Source: Candidatus Limnocylindria bacterium (GTDB lineage Bacteria; Chloroflexota; Limnocylindria; QHBO01). From it: a stretch of 11,760 nucleotides of DNA. The stretch is taken from positions 1 through 11,760 of the forward strand of contig JASLBU010000085.1 of the NCBI GenBank assembly GCA_030146365.1, read 5' to 3'. This document shows, one piece after another, positions 1 to 8,850 of this stretch. The notes below the pieces were generated by a model, which was not told where the DNA came from, did no database searches, and saw nothing but the letters and a program-made list of their open reading frames with translations. Numbering within the stretch: the first letter of the stretch is position 1; each line of letters starts with the position of its first letter. The translations under genes were made by a program, and so were the position numbers.

Positions 1-1
1 A

Positions 2-7
2 TATACT
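2..7 (+). promoter_or_regulatory. Putative -10 element of the opp-like operon promoter
   Basis: TATACT at 2-7 matches the TATAAT consensus at five of six positions. It would place a transcription start near 13-15 and leave a leader of about 80 nt before the binding-protein ATG at 93. The -35 region lies outside the window, so the promoter cannot be completed. A short hairpin follows at 16-28 (arms GGTCG and CGACC, 3-nt loop) near the expected 5' end; it could stabilise the transcript. The assignment rests on one hexamer. Confidence 0.4.
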
Positions 8-82
8 CTACGGCTGGTCGGGCCGACCGCAGCATCTGCGTGTCGTCGAGGGCCCGTGCACCGTTCCCCATCCCCACCCACT

Positions 83-90
83 GGAGGGAG
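83..90 (+). promoter_or_regulatory. Strong ribosome binding site of the substrate-binding protein
   Basis: GGAGGGAG at 83-90 is a near-perfect anti-Shine-Dalgarno match directly upstream of ATG 93, though the spacing from the GGAGG core (83-87) is short (5 nt). It fixes the start at 93, which also gives a textbook lipoprotein signal peptide. The start codon is embedded in TAATGA, so a TAA at 91-93 in another frame overlaps it. Confidence 0.75.
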
Positions 91-92
91 TA

Positions 93-2198
93 ATGAGACG
101 GACCAAGTGGAATGCACTCGCATTCCTCTTCTCCGGGGCGCTGGTTCTCGCCGCTTGTGGCGGGTCCGGCACCACGGAAAGCGCCGACGCGGGCGCATCT
201 GAGGAGCCGGAGAGCTCCGCGGATGCGGAGCCGTCGGCAGGGGCAAGCGCCGACGCAAGTGCCGGCGCCGATGGCGGCGACTTCGCCGATACCATCACCA
301 TGGCCCTGGACGCGCAGGTGGGCAGCATGTCGAACGCCAACACGGACGTTCCGACCGGCCGCATCACGGCGCTCATCTATGACGGCCTGTATGCGCTCGA
401 TGACGCACTCGAGCCCGTGCCGTTGCTCGCGACCGACCTGTGCGAGGTCAGCGAGGACGAGCGGGTCTGGACCTGCACCCTCACCGAGGGTGCGACGTTC
501 CACAACGGTGACCCGATCACCGCGGAGGACGTCGTCTACACCTATCAGCTCGCGATCAGCGAGAACTGCACGTACAACCCCTCCGTCTGCCTGGCGCCGT
601 TCGCTGAGTCGGTCGAGGCGACGGATGAGTCGACGGTCGTCTTCACGCTGATCGAGCCGTATGCACCGTTCTCCACCGTCATCCTGCCGAGCATCGGCAT
701 CGAGTCGCAGGCCGTCATCGAGGCTGCCTACGAGGAGTTCGCCGGCGGAGCAGCGGAAGTCGACGTCGAGGCGGCCAACACGGCCATCACGAACATCGAG
801 ACGGCCACCACGGCCGAGGAGCCGGATTCGGCAGCGTGCGAAGCGGCCGCCGCCGAGGGCACCGCGGTGCTCGACACGGCTGGCCTCGAGTACGGGTCCG
901 CCGAGGACTTCGCGGTCGAGGACGACCCGGAGACGGCGGACGTCGACGAGGCGTCCGACGGACAGTGCGACTTCGCGGGCAGCCTGCTCCCGCAGCTGAC
1001 CGGCGTCGTCGGCAGCCTCGAGGGTGAGGGCATCGACGCAGTCGCCGCTGTCTACAGCCTGCTGTCCTTCAACCAGGAGCCGGTTGGCTCGGGCCCGTAC
1101 CAGGTCGAATCGTGCGACCTCGAGGGCTGCGTCCTGACCGCGTTCGAGGACTACCATCAGGGTGCGCCGGTCACGGCCACCATCGAGATGCCGATCTACA
1201 CCGACGTTGCCACCGCGGCGAACGCGCTGGCCTCCGGTGAGCTCGACTGGGTCAACGACCTCACGCCGGACGCTCGTGCGGCGGTCGAGGGCGCAGTCGC
1301 GGACGGCACCGTCCAGCTGGCCGAGTACAACGACTTCGGCTACTTCGCGCTCATGTACAACATGCATGAGGCGATTCCGCTGCCGGACGGCTCTGAGTTC
1401 CAGGGATACTTCTACGACCTGAATCTGCGCCAGGCGGTGCAGGCCTGCGTCGACAAGCCCGAACTGGTCGAGGTCGCCACCGCCGGCAACGGCGTGCCGA
1501 TCGAGGCCGACATTCCGCCGGCGTCGTGGGCCTTCAACCCCGACCTCCAGCCGGTTGAGCGCGACGTCGAAGCGGCGAAGGCGCTCATCGAGTCGGCGAC
1601 GGTCCACACCTGGACCGAAGGCGACGATGGGATCTACGTGAACCAGGATGGCGACCGGCTGTCGGCCACCGTCCTCGTCCGCGCGGGCCAGCAGGACCGC
1701 GTCGACTTCATGAACCTGCTCGCCGAGCAGGTCCTGGAGTGCGGCATGGAGATCATCGTCGAGGCGGCGGACTTCCAGACGGTGCTGCTGCCGTCCCTGG
1801 ACTGGCCGCACATCCCGACCGGTGCGAGCGAGCCGTGGCACGCCTACTTCGGTGGGTGGGGCCTCAGCGTGGACCCGGATCCGTATGCCCTGTTCCACAG
1901 CTCGCAGTGCACGAGCGAGGAGCAGCCTGCCTCGTACAACTACGTCTGCTTCCAGGACGAGGAAGTCGACCGCCTGATCGAGGAGGGCCTTGCCACCTCG
2001 GACCAGGAGGAGCGGACGGAGATCTACTTCGAGTACCAGGCTCGGATGCAGGAGCTGCAGCCGTACCTGTTCGCCTGGTCGAACGTCAACGCCGACGGCC
2101 TTGCCGCAGGCATGCAGTACGACGACGGGCCCCTCGAGCTCGAGTCGCCGAACTGGGGCTGGCAGCGACACAAGGTCGCGAAGGTCGCCGAAGAGTAA
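93..2198 (+). CDS. ABC transporter substrate-binding lipoprotein, peptide/nickel family 5 (OppA/DppA-like)
   Basis: Extracytoplasmic solute receptor for the importer encoded by the next four genes. The 701-residue product begins with a basic n-region, a hydrophobic core and lipobox LAAC, so Cys22 is the predicted lipidated residue. A low-complexity Ala/Ser/Asp/Glu linker follows (about 23-64). The SBP_bac_5 fold is shown by TFHNGDPITAEDVVYTYQ at 135-152, PVGSGPYQV at 330-338, NLRQAVQACVDK at 444-455 and a C-terminal GGWGLSVDPDPY segment at 587-598. Family members are usually about 500-600 residues. The excess is explained by the linker and by an acidic, Ala-rich insertion at about 211-325, placed before the PVGSGPY motif. 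Twelve cysteines follow the lipobox (117, 128, 159, 166, 249, 292, 341, 346, 452, 550, 606, 619); several are spaced closely enough for disulfides. Substrate is likely a peptide, but family 5 also binds nickel chelates, sugars and opines, so specificity is open. Confidence 0.93.
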   Translation: MRRTKWNALAFLFSGALVLAACGGSGTTESADAGASEEPESSADAEPSAGASADASAGADGGDFADTITMALDAQVGSMSNANTDVPTGRITALIYDGLYALDDALEPVPLLATDLCEVSEDERVWTCTLTEGATFHNGDPITAEDVVYTYQLAISENCTYNPSVCLAPFAESVEATDESTVVFTLIEPYAPFSTVILPSIGIESQAVIEAAYEEFAGGAAEVDVEAANTAITNIETATTAEEPDSAACEAAAAEGTAVLDTAGLEYGSAEDFAVEDDPETADVDEASDGQCDFAGSLLPQLTGVVGSLEGEGIDAVAAVYSLLSFNQEPVGSGPYQVESCDLEGCVLTAFEDYHQGAPVTATIEMPIYTDVATAANALASGELDWVNDLTPDARAAVEGAVADGTVQLAEYNDFGYFALMYNMHEAIPLPDGSEFQGYFYDLNLRQAVQACVDKPELVEVATAGNGVPIEADIPPASWAFNPDLQPVERDVEAAKALIESATVHTWTEGDDGIYVNQDGDRLSATVLVRAGQQDRVDFMNLLAEQVLECGMEIIVEAADFQTVLLPSLDWPHIPTGASEPWHAYFGGWGLSVDPDPYALFHSSQCTSEEQPASYNYVCFQDEEVDRLIEEGLATSDQEERTEIYFEYQARMQELQPYLFAWSNVNADGLAAGMQYDDGPLELESPNWGWQRHKVAKVAEE

Positions 2199-2209
2199 AA
2201 CGGACCGAG

Positions 2210-2237
2210 TGCGGGCGGCCCATGCGGGCCGCCCGTG
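2210..2237 (+). terminator. GC-rich stem-loop just after the binding-protein gene
   Basis: A perfect 10-bp stem pairs 2212-2221 with 2226-2235 around a 4-nt loop ATGC, extendable by two G-T wobbles. It begins 12 nt after the TAA stop. No T-run follows, so it is not a canonical intrinsic terminator. In binding-protein operons such hairpins commonly protect the upstream mRNA 3' end or cause partial termination, giving more receptor than permease. That role here is inference. Confidence 0.5.
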
Positions 2238-2252
2238 TCGGATTCCATCGCG

Positions 2253-2285
2253 GCCCGGGTGGCGGCCTAGCGCCGTCACCCGGGC
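2253..2285 (+). terminator. Second long stem-loop between binding-protein and permease genes
   Basis: Positions 2253-2266 pair with 2272-2285, giving a 14-bp stem with a single G-T wobble and a 5-nt loop. The outer nine pairs are GCCCGGGTG against CACCCGGGC. Like the first hairpin it lacks a following T-tract. Two strong hairpins in tandem in a 160-bp spacer suggest an intra-operonic attenuation or mRNA-processing element. The rest of the spacer (2286-2358) shows no convincing promoter; TAACGA at 2341-2346 is only a weak candidate. Confidence 0.5.
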
Positions 2286-2358
2286 ACCGCACCGAACGTC
2301 TCTCCCCGCGCCGTATTCATCCCCACTCCCGGCAGGGCTGTAACGAGATCGACGTGAA

Positions 2359-3321
2359 ATGCTGAGCTACGTCATTCGCCGCCTCATCCTCGCCATCCCG
2401 ATCCTGTTCGGCGTGGCGCTGATCTCTTTTCTGCTCGTCTACCTCGCCCCCGGGGACCCGCTCGCCAACTTCTTCGCTCCCAACATCCGGCCCGAGGTCG
2501 TCGAGCGCCTGCGCGAGATTTACGGGCTCAACAAGCCGCTGCCCGAGCAGTTCGTCACCTGGATCACCAACTACGCACAGGTCTGGCGCGAGGATGCGTG
2601 GGGCGTCAGCATCACGTACCGACGACCGGTGCTCGAGCTGATCGCCGAGCGCACCCCGCCCACGCTGCTCCTCATGGGCACCGCCCTGTTGACGACCGTC
2701 ATCGTCGCCATCCCGCTCGGGATGCTGGCGGCCATCAAGCAGTACAGCTGGGCCGACAAGATCGTCACCACCTTCGCGACCATCGGGTACGCGATGCCAT
2801 CGTTCGTCATCGGCACCTACCTCCTGTACTTCGGGGCCTTCTACCTGCGCCTCTTCCCCTCGCGCGGCATGACGAGCAGCCTCCAGTCTCAGGGGGACCC
2901 GCTCGAGATCGGCTACCACCTCGTGCTGCCGGTGGCCAGCCTGGCCATCCAGAGCATTGCGGGCTGGAGCCGCTACGTCAGGGCCACGATGCTCGAGGTG
3001 ATGCACCAGGACTACATCCGCACCGCCAAGGCAAAGGGCCTCGGCCGCAGCCGGGTGAACTTCCGCCACGCCCTGCGCAATGCGCTCATCCCGGTGGTGA
3101 CGCTGTTCGGGCTGTCCCTTCCCGGGCTGATCGCCGGCGCGGCGATCACGGAGCAGATCTTCTCGTGGCCGGGCCTCGGCTCGCTGGGGCTCACGGCCGT
3201 CGGCCAGCGCGACTACCCGGTCGTGATGGCCTTCGTGCTACTCGGCGGCATCTCGGTCGTGCTCGGCAACCTGATCGCCGACATCCTGTACGGGGTGGTC
3301 GACCCCCGTATCAAGTACTAG
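2359..3321 (+). CDS. ABC transporter permease, OppB/DppB type
   Basis: First of the two channel-forming inner-membrane subunits of the importer. The 320-residue protein has the family N-terminus MLSYVIRRL followed by a membrane helix (about 9-30) and the conserved PGDP at 31-34. Further helices lie at about 103-125, 137-160, 187-203, 245-265 and 288-312, six in all as expected. The EAA loop that docks on the ATPase is DYIRTAKAKGL at 218-228, followed by HALRNALIPVVT (237-248). The terminal VVDPRIKY (313-320) is typical of OppB/DppB proteins. Length is normal. ATG 2359 has only a weak GAGA upstream but gives the conserved N-terminus. It is 160 bp after the receptor gene and 15 bp before the partner permease. 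Confidence 0.95.
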   Translation: MLSYVIRRLILAIPILFGVALISFLLVYLAPGDPLANFFAPNIRPEVVERLREIYGLNKPLPEQFVTWITNYAQVWREDAWGVSITYRRPVLELIAERTPPTLLLMGTALLTTVIVAIPLGMLAAIKQYSWADKIVTTFATIGYAMPSFVIGTYLLYFGAFYLRLFPSRGMTSSLQSQGDPLEIGYHLVLPVASLAIQSIAGWSRYVRATMLEVMHQDYIRTAKAKGLGRSRVNFRHALRNALIPVVTLFGLSLPGLIAGAAITEQIFSWPGLGSLGLTAVGQRDYPVVMAFVLLGGISVVLGNLIADILYGVVDPRIKY

Positions 3322-3336
3322 GGAGCGCACGTCAGC

Positions 3337-4278
3337 ATGGCCGACACCACGTACGACGCTCGGCAGCGGGAGATCAACGACACCGACGACGTCGATCGCA
3401 CCGAGGTCCGCAGCTACTGGTACCTCGTTCGCCGCCGCTTCATCCGGCATCGACTCGCGGTGATGGGTGCCATCACGCTCGCCTCCCTGATCGTGCTGTC
3501 GCTGGTCGTGCCCCTGATCGCCGGGGACACGCTGCGCTCCAACGTGAGCCGCAGCTTCGACCCGCCGGAGATCTTCAACGCCGAGGGCGAGCTGACGCTC
3601 GCGATCCTGGGCTACGCGCGGGTCGGGTACAACGTCTTCGGCCAGCTGATGGCCGCCACCGGCACCTCGCTGCTGATCGCCTTCGCAGCGGTGCTGATCA
3701 TCGTCTTCATCGGCGTGCTCATCGGCTCCGTGGCCGGCTACGCAGGCGGCTGGGTGGACAACGTGCTGATGCGCTTCGTCGACATCGCGCTGTCGATGCC
3801 CGGCCTGTTCATCGTCATTGCGTTCGTCGCCTTCTGGGGTGCGAGCCTGTGGACGATCGTCCTCGCCATCGGCATCACCGGGTGGACCACCGCCGCGCGG
3901 CTGGTCCGCGGCGAGTTCCTGTCCCTGCGGGAGGTCGATTACGTGCAGGCCGCCCGCGCCCTTGGCGCCAGCCCGCGTCGCATCATCCTGCGGCACATGC
4001 TTCCCCCCGCGCTGGCGCCGATCATCGTGGCCGCCAGCCTGGGCATCGCCGACTCGGTCGTGCTCGAGGCCGCCCTGAGCTTCCTCGGCTTCGGCATCGC
4101 CGCCACGCAGGCCAGCCTGGGCACGCTGCTCAACGTCGCGTTCGAGTACCTGAACCGTGAGCCGTACCTCGTGCTCTTCCCGAGCGTCGTGCTCGTCCTG
4201 ATCGTCCTGGCGGCGAACTTCCTGGGCGACGGGCTCCGCGATGCGCTCGATCCCCGGCAGCGAGTCGAGCAGCAGTGA
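3337..4278 (+). CDS. ABC transporter permease, OppC/DppC type
   Basis: Second channel subunit, partner of the OppB-type permease just upstream. The 313-residue protein has a cytoplasmic N-terminal stretch with SYWYLVRRRFIRHRLAV (26-42), typical of OppC_N, then a first helix at about 43-62. The remaining helices lie at about 111-135, 152-168, 170-190, 227-248 and 277-296. The EAA loop is DYVQAARALGASPRRIILRH (201-220), followed by the conserved MLPPALAPIIV (221-231). The end, FLGDGLRDALDPR (295-307), is a standard DppC terminus. A GGAG lies 11 nt before the ATG. The stop overlaps the next gene's GTG in GTGA at 4275-4278, which implies translational coupling to the ATPase. Confidence 0.95.
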   Translation: MADTTYDARQREINDTDDVDRTEVRSYWYLVRRRFIRHRLAVMGAITLASLIVLSLVVPLIAGDTLRSNVSRSFDPPEIFNAEGELTLAILGYARVGYNVFGQLMAATGTSLLIAFAAVLIIVFIGVLIGSVAGYAGGWVDNVLMRFVDIALSMPGLFIVIAFVAFWGASLWTIVLAIGITGWTTAARLVRGEFLSLREVDYVQAARALGASPRRIILRHMLPPALAPIIVAASLGIADSVVLEAALSFLGFGIAATQASLGTLLNVAFEYLNREPYLVLFPSVVLVLIVLAANFLGDGLRDALDPRQRVEQQ

Positions 4279-5395
4279 CGACGGCCCCGCGACAGACCGG
4301 CCCCCTCCTCCAGATCCAGGGCCTCAAGACTCACTTCTTCACAGAGGACGGCACCGTCAAGGCCGTCGATGGAGTGACGTTCGAGATCGGCCACGGCCAG
4401 ACCCTCGGCGTGGTCGGAGAGTCTGGCTGCGGCAAGAGCATCACCAGCCTGTCGGTGATGCGGCTCATCGAGCGTCCGGGCAAGATCGTGGCAGGCGAGA
4501 TCCTGCTCAACGGCGAGGACCTGCTGGCGCGCTCCGACGAGGAGGTCCGCGACATCCGCGGCGACCAGGTCAGCATGATCTTCCAGGAGCCCATGACCAG
4601 CCTCAATCCGGTGTTCAGCTGCGGCGAGCAGATCGCCGAGCAGGTGCGACAGCACACCGGAAAGGGGACTCGGGAGGCGTGGGACCGAGCTGTCGAGATG
4701 CTCTCGCTGGTGGGGATCCCCGACGCCAAGCGCCGCGCCAAGGAGTTCCCGCATCAGCTGTCGGGCGGCATGAGACAGCGCGTGATGATCGCCATGGCGC
4801 TTTCGACCGATCCCGACCTGCTCATCGCCGATGAGCCGACCACGGCGCTGGACGTCACCATCCAGGCGCAGATCCTCCAGCTCATGCGTGACCTGCGCGA
4901 GAAGAACCGGATGGCGATCATGCTCATCACCCACGATCTGGGCGTCGTCGCCGAGATGGCGGACGAGGTGGTGGTCATGTACTCCGGCAAGGTCGTGGAG
5001 CGCGCCGACGTCCGCACCGTCTTCGGGAGCCCGCATCACCCGTACACGAAGGGGCTGCTGCACTCCATCCCGCGCCTCGACACGCGGGTCGACCGGCTCG
5101 AGGTGATCCGCGGCACCGTGCCCTCGCCGTACAACCTGCCCACCGGCTGCCTCTTCAAGCGTCGCTGTCCGTACCGGATGCCGGTCTGCGACACGGCGCC
5201 GCCGTTCCGCCAGGTCGGCAACGGCCACGTCTCGCGCTGCTGGCTGACGCCGGCCGGCGAGGCCCCGGAGGTCGGTGCGGATGCGCCACCGGAGGAGGCC
5301 GAACGCGCCGCCGCCCAGTTGACGACCGAGCCTGTCGGCGACACGTTCTCCACCCAGGCGCAGCCGGCCGATGGGACGGCGGAGGCGGCCGTCCG

Positions 5396-5399
<4 letters not shown>
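4275..5399 (+). CDS. ABC transporter ATP-binding protein, OppD/DppD type
   Basis: One of the two cytoplasmic ATPases that power the importer. The GTG start overlaps the upstream permease stop. All catalytic elements are intact in the 374 residues: Walker A GESGCGKS (48-55), Q-loop Gln104 in IFQEPMTSLNP, signature LSGGMRQR (162-169), Walker B DLLIADEPT (181-189) and switch His220. The C-terminal oligopeptide/dipeptide domain follows from about 235, with HPYTKGLLHSIP at 255-266. It contains Cys292, Cys298, Cys305 and Cys322, the pattern known in some DppD proteins to bind a [4Fe-4S] cluster; cluster presence here is inferred from the motif. A tail of about 45 residues (330-374), rich in Ala, Glu and Pro, extends beyond the usual domain end. 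Confidence 0.95.
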
Positions 5400-6478
<1,079 letters not shown>

Positions 6479-6484
6479 GCCTCC

Positions 6485-6506
6485 GGCCCGCGCCGCGCCC
6501 CGGGCT
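6485..6506. terminator. Weak GC hairpin in the convergent 27-bp gap
   Basis: GCCCG at 6486-6490 can pair with CGGGC at 6501-6505 over a 10-nt GC-rich loop. It lies exactly between the stops of the OppF-type and AI-2E genes and could slow transcripts from both sides. No T-tract is present and the stem is only five pairs, so the terminator call is tentative. Confidence 0.2.
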
Positions 6507-7762
6507 CAGTGCTCCGCTTCGGGCAGGGGCTCGGTGCGGATCTCGACCTTCTCCGTGCCGTCCGGTCGGCGGGTGCGGGTGACGTGGATGTGTGGGTGCG
6601 TTTCGTCGCCGACCTGCTCCTTGTTCACCTTCACCATCACGTGCTCCTCCACGCCGGTCAGGCGCTCCGCCTCGGGCAGCGCGGCGTTGGGAACGGTGCG
6701 GAACACCAGGTAGCTGACGAAGACCCACATCACGGCGATGACCGGGATGCCGAACAGCGCACCCCACACGCCGGCCACCTGTGCCCCGAGCAGCAGGCCG
6801 ACCAGTACCAGGATCGGGTGCAGCCCCAATGCGTCCCGCATGAGCCGGGGCTGCAGCCAGTTGACCAGGAGGGTCTGCACGGCGAGGAGGATGATCGTGA
6901 CCGGGATGACCGAGCCGTCGCCGAACAGCGCCGCACCGAGGATCGGCGGGACGAGCGCCAGCGGTGGGCCGAAGAAGGGGATCAGCATCGCCAGCGCGCT
7001 GATGGATCCCCACAGGAAGAGGTACGGGATGTCGAACGCGGTGCCGACCACCGCCACCAGCAGCGCCTGGATGGCCGCCAGGATCAGCTGGGCGCGGAGA
7101 AAGCCCCCGAATGCGCGGGTGACGCTCCGCTCCAGCAGCTCCGTCTCGTCCGTGTAGCGACGCGGGACCGCGGCGCGGAGTCGCCCGAGGATCCGGTCGG
7201 AGTCCATGAGCATGTAGAGCGACAGGACGATGATGATGAGCAGCGAGCCGAGCGCCGCGATCGTCACGCCGGCGATGCCCTGCGCCTGCTCCACGATCGC
7301 GCCGCCCAGTCCCTCCACCTCGCGGACGGCGCCGGCATAGAGGGCCGTGAGGTCAACCCGGAGCCGGCCGAACTGCAGCCCACGTTCCCATTCGCCGAGT
7401 GTGCGCAGCACGTCCCGCTCGGTCTGCGGGTAGTTGCGCGCCAGCTCGGCGACCTGCTGAGTGATCGCCGCGCCGGTGTAGAACAGGACGAACCCGACCA
7501 CGACGAGCGCAAGCAGATAGGTGCCTGCCACGATGGCGGGTCGGGGCAGGTCCAGGGCCTGCTCCAGCCCGGCCACGACGGGCGCCATCACGAACGCGAG
7601 CAGCCAGGCGAGGAAGAGGATCAGCAGGATGGACGTGAAGCCGCCGATGAATCCAAGCAGCTGTCCAGCGAGCAGGAACGCGAAGTAGGCGCTGCCGAGC
7701 ACCAGGAAGATGACGAGCCAGCGGCGCTCGCGCGGACCGATGCCAGCGGCCGGCCCGGTCAT
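6506..7762 (-). CDS. AI-2E family transporter (UPF0118/PerM-like membrane protein)
   Basis: Polytopic membrane protein of the AI-2E transporter family. Characterised members export the quorum signal AI-2 (TqsA) or act as Na+/H+ antiporters; many are uncharacterised, so no substrate is assigned. The 418-residue product shows the family plan: two or three N-terminal helices (about 15-62), a helix at 75-97, a long soluble segment (about 100-165), a helix at 166-186 (LLIIIVLSLYMLMDSDR), then C-terminal helices from 220 to 355. Family hallmarks are IPFFGPPLALVPPILGAA (261-278) and QPRLMRDALGLHPILV (304-319). A hydrophilic tail of about 60 residues follows the last helix, including HPHIH (389-393). 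The ATG lies 6 bp after the trpS stop, with AGGA (complement of 7773-7776) as likely ribosome site, so it is probably co-transcribed with trpS. Confidence 0.9.
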   Translation of the reverse strand: MTGPAAGIGPRERRWLVIFLVLGSAYFAFLLAGQLLGFIGGFTSILLILFLAWLLAFVMAPVVAGLEQALDLPRPAIVAGTYLLALVVVGFVLFYTGAAITQQVAELARNYPQTERDVLRTLGEWERGLQFGRLRVDLTALYAGAVREVEGLGGAIVEQAQGIAGVTIAALGSLLIIIVLSLYMLMDSDRILGRLRAAVPRRYTDETELLERSVTRAFGGFLRAQLILAAIQALLVAVVGTAFDIPYLFLWGSISALAMLIPFFGPPLALVPPILGAALFGDGSVIPVTIILLAVQTLLVNWLQPRLMRDALGLHPILVLVGLLLGAQVAGVWGALFGIPVIAVMWVFVSYLVFRTVPNAALPEAERLTGVEEHVMVKVNKEQVGDETHPHIHVTRTRRPDGTEKVEIRTEPLPEAEH

Positions 7763-7768
7763 CGCCGC

Positions 7769-8794
7769 CTAGTCCTGCCGGCTCACGCCGGTGCCCACCG
7801 CGGCTCGCACCTCTCGCATGGTGGCATCGATGATCGGCCGCACCTTCGCCGCGCCGGCAGCCAGCGTGTCATCGACCACCGCGCCGTCCGCGGCCAGCTG
7901 AGCTCGGCGCTCGCGCATCGGCCGGAAGAACTCGATGATCCGCTCGGCCAACAGCTGCTTGGTCTCCACGCAGCCCGTGCGCGCCGTTCGCTCACCGTCC
8001 TGGATCTGGAGGAAGTCGCCGCCGAAGAACCGGTGCAGCTGGCAGACGTTGCAGACCTCGGGACGCCCGGGGTCGGTGCGCCTGATCCGCTCCGGGTCGG
8101 TAACCATCGACATCACCAGCCGTCGAATCTCGTCGGGCTCGGCGAAGATCGGGATGGTGTTGCCGGCGCTCTTGCCCATCTTGCGCACGCCGTCGATGCC
8201 GATCACGACCGGCGCGTCGGTGTAGACGGGCTGCGGCTCGGGGAACACCTCGCCATATCGGCGGTTGAACGCGCGCACAACCTCGCGGCTCAACTCGAGG
8301 TGCGCTGCCTGGTCCTTCCCGACCGGCACGCGGCTCGCCTTATAGATCACGATGTCGGCGGCCTGGAGGATCGGATAGTCCAGCAGGCCGATGGTGTTCT
8401 CCTTCCCCTCGTCGCGCCCCTCCTTGTACGTCGGGTTGCGCTCCGCCCAGGCGACGGGCACGCACGTGTTGAAGATCCAGGCGAGCTCCGTGTGCTCGGG
8501 GAAGTCCGACTGGCGGATCAGGGCGCACCGGTCCGGATCCAGGCCGACGGCCAGGAGGTCGAGGACCATCTCGTGGGTCAGGCTGCGCAGCCGGGCCCCG
8601 TCGTGGACCGTGGTCAGCGCATGGAGGTCGACGATCGCGTAGATGGCGTCGTACCGGCTTTGGAGCGCCACGTAGTTCGCCTGCGCTCCCAGGTAATTCC
8701 CGAGGTGGGAGGCCCCGGACGGCTGGATCCCGCTGAACACGCGCTCACGGGTCGTGACGGTCGAAGGCGGCACGGCGTCCAGGGTCTGGCTCAT
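7769..8794 (-). CDS. trpS: Tryptophanyl-tRNA synthetase
   Basis: Class Ic aminoacyl-tRNA synthetase that charges tRNA-Trp with tryptophan in the cytoplasm. With the start at 8794 the protein has 341 residues, normal for bacterial TrpRS. The Rossmann signature is PSGASHLGN at 25-33 (HIGH-type), and the KMSKS equivalent is KMGKS at 205-209. Family blocks GIQPSG (22-27), YAIVDLHALT (52-61), GLLDYPILQAADI (136-148) and VPVGKDQAAHLELSR (156-170) are all intact. An in-frame ATG at 8836 would add 14 residues, but these do not resemble the family N-terminus and a -10-like TACACT lies between the two ATGs, so MSQTLDAVPP is preferred. Two cysteines in CNVC (248-251) plus Cys275 partly resemble the metal or Fe-S region of some TrpRS enzymes, without the full ligand set. 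It is the first gene of a probable two-gene transcript. Confidence 0.96.
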   Translation of the reverse strand: MSQTLDAVPPSTVTTRERVFSGIQPSGASHLGNYLGAQANYVALQSRYDAIYAIVDLHALTTVHDGARLRSLTHEMVLDLLAVGLDPDRCALIRQSDFPEHTELAWIFNTCVPVAWAERNPTYKEGRDEGKENTIGLLDYPILQAADIVIYKASRVPVGKDQAAHLELSREVVRAFNRRYGEVFPEPQPVYTDAPVVIGIDGVRKMGKSAGNTIPIFAEPDEIRRLVMSMVTDPERIRRTDPGRPEVCNVCQLHRFFGGDFLQIQDGERTARTGCVETKQLLAERIIEFFRPMRERRAQLAADGAVVDDTLAAGAAKVRPIIDATMREVRAAVGTGVSRQD

Positions 8795-8802
8795 GGGCGC
8801 CG

Positions 8803-8808
8803 AGTGTA
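8803..8808 (-). promoter_or_regulatory. Putative -10 element for trpS (near-leaderless)
   Basis: Read on the minus strand, 8808-8803 is TACACT, a TANNNT -10 box, 8 nt before the trpS ATG at 8794. Initiation 6-8 nt downstream would leave a leader of 0-2 nt, and no Shine-Dalgarno sequence is visible. The expected -35 position (about 8831-8826) has no good TTGACA match. Confidence 0.45.
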
Positions 8809-8844
8809 CCGCACGCTCCGGGGGCCTCAGCCACACCGGCGGGG

Positions 8845-8850
8845 TATCGT
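8845..8850 (+). promoter_or_regulatory. Putative -10 element for the birA-accD cluster (leaderless)
   Basis: TATCGT at 8845-8850 is a TANNNT -10 box. The 6-nt spacer 8851-8856 places transcription initiation exactly on the A of ATG 8857. No Shine-Dalgarno sequence precedes the gene, which supports leaderless translation. The -35 region (about 8822-8827) is GC-rich without consensus. Confidence 0.5.

Noticed and set aside
2598..4160. A 520-codon + strand open frame overlapping both permease genes
   Set aside because: It reads through both permeases in an alternative frame and gives an Arg/His/Pro-rich sequence with no recognisable fold.
7967..8053. A Fe-S cluster in TrpS from Cys248, Cys251 and Cys275
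   Set aside because: The cluster known in a Thermotoga TrpRS needs four cysteines with different spacing; only part of the pattern is present here.
8795..8836. Upstream ATG at 8836 extending TrpS by 14 residues
   Set aside because: The extra residues do not look like a TrpRS N-terminus, and a -10-like box lies inside the extension; the ATG at 8794 is the better start.
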